Below are positions 46,738-49,800 of a stretch of 49,800 nt of DNA, piece by piece; position 1 is the first letter of the stretch, and every line of letters begins with the position of its first letter. The notes beneath the pieces were generated by a model that searched no databases, was not told the DNA's origin, and worked only from the letters and a program-made list of their open reading frames with translations. Position numbers and translations under genes: made by a program. The DNA lies in assembly GCA_036505875.1 (NCBI GenBank), contig DASXSR010000247.1, forward strand, positions 1-49,800, given 5' to 3'. The DNA comes from Onstottus_A sp036505875 (GTDB lineage: Bacteria > Acidobacteriota > Blastocatellia > UBA7656).

Positions 46738-48791
46738 ACCTGTATCGAACACTACGCGCGAAGCTGGAGGGAATGACGGTAAGTGAGCTTGCCGGCGAAG
46801 CCTTTCTTCGCTCGAGCCGGATCATCTCGAAGAGGCTCAGCCGCGCGACTGATGGCCTGCAAACGGGATATATCTCAGACGAGACCCTCCGACGTTCGTT
46901 GGGCGGACGCCGGGTCGCCGAGGTCGCATCGAGAATTCGCGAGGGCCGCAAGCCGCAGTTAACTCGCGGGCTCGAAGAGCTGGCGAGTACGGTCGCAGCT
47001 GTCAAAGAAGTCTTTCCTGACTCGATTGAAGAGTCTCGCCTCGAAGCAGAAGCCATTCTTTCACACAGGATCAACTTATTCGGAGGCGTTTATGAGCTCG
47101 GACCGAAGATTGATTGGCATCGCGACCCGAGAGTTGATGTGCGTTGGCCGCTGGAGCACTACTCGCAAGTACCGATCGTGTTGCGACGAGGTGCCGACAT
47201 TCGCGTGGTGTGGGAGCTGAATCGGCTACAGCATTTTGTGGCGCTTGGCCGCGCGTACGCGCTGACCGGCGACGAGCGATACACCGAAGAGTTTTTGCTT
47301 CAGCTTGCGTCGTGGAACGACTCCAATCCGCCGCGCTTCGGGCCCAACTGGATCGTCGCGATGGAAGTTGCCATTCGCGCGATGAACATCATCGCCGCGC
47401 TCGAGTTGTTTCGCGGCTCGCCGCATATGACCGATGAAGCGATCGATCTGATACTAAAGATGTTGCTGGCACACGGACGTTTCATACGCGCGAATCTGGA
47501 GTTCAACTATCGCTCGCCGGGTAATCACTACTTGTCTGACTTGATCGGTTTGTTCGCTATCGCAATCATAGTGCCTGAGTTCAGCGAGTCGAGGCGATGG
47601 GCGGACGAAAGCGCGCGTTGGATCGTTGAGGAGATGGATCGTCAAGTGCTCGGCGACGGCGTGGATTATGAAGGCGCAATCGGTTATCACCGCTACGTGT
47701 TGGAAATCTTCGCGCTTTTTTTCTTAATGAGCCGCGCAGCCGGCCTTGAGCCTCCAAATCGTTACCGGGAAAGACTGGAGGCGATGTTCGACTTCGTGCG
47801 GCACTATCTGAAGCCCGACGGCACGGCGCCGATGATCGGGGACTCGGATGACGGGCGGTTGATCAAATTCAAGTTGTGGCCCGCCGACGATCAGTCATAC
47901 CTGATGTCAATCGCCGCAGTGTTGTTTGAAAGCGAGAAGTTCAAGCAGTCGAATCAAATCGATGAAGAAGCAATCTGGTGGTTCGGCTCCGAGGGACGCA
48001 CTGCATTTGAAAGACTCGCTCAGGGCGGGCAGCCTACCTCGCAAGCGTTCCCCGAAGCTCAGATCTTCGTTCAGCGAGCTACTAAAAGCGACAGCGGCGG
48101 GCCACTTTACGCCATCATCGACTGCGGGGATCACGGCGCGCGCGGGCACGGCTCGCACGCGCACTCGGACGCTCTGTCGCTCGAGGTGTTCGCTTTCAAC
48201 CGAACATTTCTGCGCGATCCGGGGACGTTTGCTTACACCGCGAGCGAAGAGCTGCGGAATCTTTTTCGCTCGACGGCTTATCACAACACGGTTCGCGTCG
48301 ATGGCGAGGAGATAAGCCAGACGACCGAAGGTGAGCTTTTCATGTTCAGCTCAAATGTGCAGCCGCGAGTGAACAGTTGGGAGAGCACTCGCGAGCGCGA
48401 CGTGCTGGATGCAGAGCATTACGCTTATCGTCGGCTCGCGCAGCCCGTCACACACCGGCGCATTATCACGCTAAACAAGGCTGAAGGCTACTGGACCATC
48501 GAAGATATATTCACTGGTGAGGGCCACCATCAATTCGAATTCTTCTTCAACTTCGACGCCGGACTCGAAGTCACGCTCGATGACCGCAATTGCGCGACTG
48601 TTCGCGATGCAGGCGCAACGCTCAGTATCGTGCCCGTTTCGGATCTCAAGCTTGAAGCGCGCATTGAAGAGAGATGGGTTTCGCCGGCGTACGGGATTCG
48701 GCTAAGCTCGTCTGCTATCATATACGGTCTTGTTGTAGAAGTTCCGTTGATGGTGATTTTTCAATTGCGTCCCTCGGAACGCAATGTTTAG
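46734..48791 (+). CDS. Heparinase II/III-family polysaccharide lyase/degrading enzyme
   Basis: The protein has an N-terminal alpha/alpha-toroid (about 50-400, EFLLQLASWNDSNPPRFGPNWIVAMEVAIRAMNI; FNYRSPGNHYLSDLIGLFA) and a C-terminal beta-sandwich. The latter holds the diagnostic HGARGHGSHAHSDALSLE, RDPGTFAYT, RSTAYHNTVRVDG segments. Family members cut uronic-acid polysaccharides by beta-elimination; in EPS clusters they are thought to trim or turn over the nascent polymer. No signal peptide is seen, so the site of action is uncertain. The TTG start at 46734 overlaps the upstream stop and yields the family-typical NLYRTLR start; it lies in the wecB-wzy operon, 32 nt before asnB. Confidence 0.88.
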   Translation: MNLYRTLRAKLEGMTVSELAGEAFLRSSRIISKRLSRATDGLQTGYISDETLRRSLGGRRVAEVASRIREGRKPQLTRGLEELASTVAAVKEVFPDSIEESRLEAEAILSHRINLFGGVYELGPKIDWHRDPRVDVRWPLEHYSQVPIVLRRGADIRVVWELNRLQHFVALGRAYALTGDERYTEEFLLQLASWNDSNPPRFGPNWIVAMEVAIRAMNIIAALELFRGSPHMTDEAIDLILKMLLAHGRFIRANLEFNYRSPGNHYLSDLIGLFAIAIIVPEFSESRRWADESARWIVEEMDRQVLGDGVDYEGAIGYHRYVLEIFALFFLMSRAAGLEPPNRYRERLEAMFDFVRHYLKPDGTAPMIGDSDDGRLIKFKLWPADDQSYLMSIAAVLFESEKFKQSNQIDEEAIWWFGSEGRTAFERLAQGGQPTSQAFPEAQIFVQRATKSDSGGPLYAIIDCGDHGARGHGSHAHSDALSLEVFAFNRTFLRDPGTFAYTASEELRNLFRSTAYHNTVRVDGEEISQTTEGELFMFSSNVQPRVNSWESTRERDVLDAEHYAYRRLAQPVTHRRIITLNKAEGYWTIEDIFTGEGHHQFEFFFNFDAGLEVTLDDRNCATVRDAGATLSIVPVSDLKLEARIEERWVSPAYGIRLSSSAIIYGLVVEVPLMVIFQLRPSERNV

Positions 48792-48823
48792 CAGCTAACT
48801 GCTGACCTCTGATCTCTATTTTT

Positions 48824-49800
48824 ATGTGCGGGATTTGTGGAATCTACGAATACGGCGTGAGCGAACCGAGCATCGATGCGTCGCTCGTGGTGCGCATGCG
48901 CGACACGATGACTCATCGCGGACCGGATGACGCAGGTGTATGGGTAAGCCAGGATCGCAGCGTCGGTCTCGGCAACCGGCGGCTGTCGATCGTCGACCTT
49001 TCGCCGGCCGGCCGCAATCCGATGCCCAACGAAGACGGGCGAGTGTGGATAACCTTCAACGGTGAGATATACAACCACGAGTCGCTGCGGCCGGGACTGG
49101 AGGCGAAGGGTCATCGCTACCGCTCGCGCACAGACACCGAAACCATCATTCATCTGTACGAGGAGCGCGGATTGGATTTCGTCAACGAGATTGAAGGCGA
49201 CTTCGCAATCGGATTATGGGACGAGGACAAGCGGCGACTTGTGCTCGTGCGCGATCGCGTCGGAGTCAAACCGCTCTATTACACCTTCGCTGGCGGACGC
49301 CTGATTTTCGCGTCGGAGATAAAGGCTATTCTCGAACATCCGGCGGTCACGCGAGACGTGGACGAACAAGCCCTCTATCATTATCTGACTTTCCTGACAA
49401 CGCCGGCGCCGCAAACTTTGTTCGTGGGCATCCAGAAGCTTCCGGCTGGTTGTTTGCTGACTTGCGACTTGGCGGGTGAGGTGAAAGTCACGCGCTATTG
49501 GGACGCAATCGTCAAACACGGGTCCGCCGAGCTTCAAGACGAAGAGTCTGTTGCGGAAGAACTCCGGAGGTTGTTGAAAGAGTCAATTGCCAAGCGAATG
49601 ATGAGCGACGTTCCGTTCGGTGTTTTTCTTTCGGGAGGAGTCGACTCGAGTGCCAACGTAGCGTTGATGTCGGAATTGATGGATCAGCCGGTTCGCACAT
49701 TTACCGTCGGTTACCGCGGGGATTTCGTCTATAACGAGCTTGAGGAAGCGCGCGCAGTGGCGCGGGAGTACGGAACCGATCATCACGAGGTTCTCATCGG
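48824..49800 (+). CDS. asnB: Asparagine synthase (glutamine-hydrolysing), 3'-truncated by the window
   Basis: The frame begins MCGICGIYEYG, where Cys2 is the glutaminase nucleophile, and continues with HRGPDDAGVW, GNRRLSIVDLSPAGRNPM, FNGEIYNH and the synthetase PP-loop SGGVDSS (about residues 269-275). Only the first 325 residues of about 600 are inside the window. In surface-polysaccharide clusters AsnB-like proteins often amidate sugar acids of the polymer rather than make free asparagine; the heparinase-like gene directly upstream hints at a uronic-acid polymer, which is inference. No SD is visible before the ATG, which lies in a short word-repeat-like stretch. Confidence 0.93.
   Translation, partial: MCGICGIYEYGVSEPSIDASLVVRMRDTMTHRGPDDAGVWVSQDRSVGLGNRRLSIVDLSPAGRNPMPNEDGRVWITFNGEIYNHESLRPGLEAKGHRYRSRTDTETIIHLYEERGLDFVNEIEGDFAIGLWDEDKRRLVLVRDRVGVKPLYYTFAGGRLIFASEIKAILEHPAVTRDVDEQALYHYLTFLTTPAPQTLFVGIQKLPAGCLLTCDLAGEVKVTRYWDAIVKHGSAELQDEESVAEELRRLLKESIAKRMMSDVPFGVFLSGGVDSSANVALMSELMDQPVRTFTVGYRGDFVYNELEEARAVAREYGTDHHEVLI

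Overview
The window looks like a chromosomal segment of a Gram-negative, soil-type bacterium, most likely an Acidobacteriota member (possibly Blastocatellia-like). This is an inference from a large Oar/CarboxypepD_reg-type TonB-dependent receptor, CE15 and GH10 enzymes, a BNR/VPS10-like giant protein, DUF2911, moderately high GC and many short palindromic intergenic repeats. No 16S rRNA or marker set is present, so the assignment is tentative. No rRNA, tRNA, CRISPR array, transposase or prophage gene was seen.

Region 1 (1-1044) holds a cut-off membrane protein, a small basic conserved protein with an unusual leader (a 4-codon upstream ORF plus a hairpin displaying the Shine-Dalgarno), and an AhpD/CMD-family protein.

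Region 2 (1096-17356, all minus strand) is a glucuronoxylan-utilisation locus. In transcription order it encodes a ROK repressor, a TonB-dependent receptor, a Tat-exported Gfo/Idh/MocA oxidoreductase, a ThuA-domain protein, a second Tat-exported Gfo/Idh/MocA oxidoreductase, a CE15 glucuronoyl esterase, a glucarate-dehydratase-like enolase-superfamily enzyme, a GH10 endoxylanase, a GH3-PA14 beta-xylosidase/glucosidase and a DinB-fold protein. Several junctions are only 5 nt. The likely division of labour is uptake by the receptor, lignin-carbohydrate ester cleavage by CE15, backbone cleavage by GH10 and GH3, and sugar-acid dehydration in the cytoplasm. The ThuA plus Gfo/Idh trio resembles the ThuAB 3-keto-glycoside pathway moved to the periplasm, and it is the most interesting hypothesis in the window.

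Region 3 (17639-36128) is mostly housekeeping and envelope or stress functions: a YkgJ-like Cys-cluster protein, 1-Cys peroxiredoxin, TPR-TonB protein, B12/radical SAM protein, RqcP, two parvulin-type foldases, a CXXCH protein, an SDR, a CNNM/CorC-like CBS protein, a BNR-propeller protein, an Hc1-like basic protein, RecN, GmhB, an alpha/alpha-toroid protein and an ECF sigma factor.

Region 4 (36268-49800) is a surface/exopolysaccharide region: tandem PTPS-related polytopic proteins, a GT39-like membrane protein, a degenerate J-domain fused to two PilZ domains (possible c-di-GMP control), DUF2911 and glycine-zipper proteins, then wecB, a Wzy/WaaL-type ligase-polymerase, a heparinase II/III-type lyase and a truncated asnB.

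The intergenic DNA is rich in palindromic or word-like repeats of at least five kinds. One palindrome has become an in-frame part of the ThuA gene.
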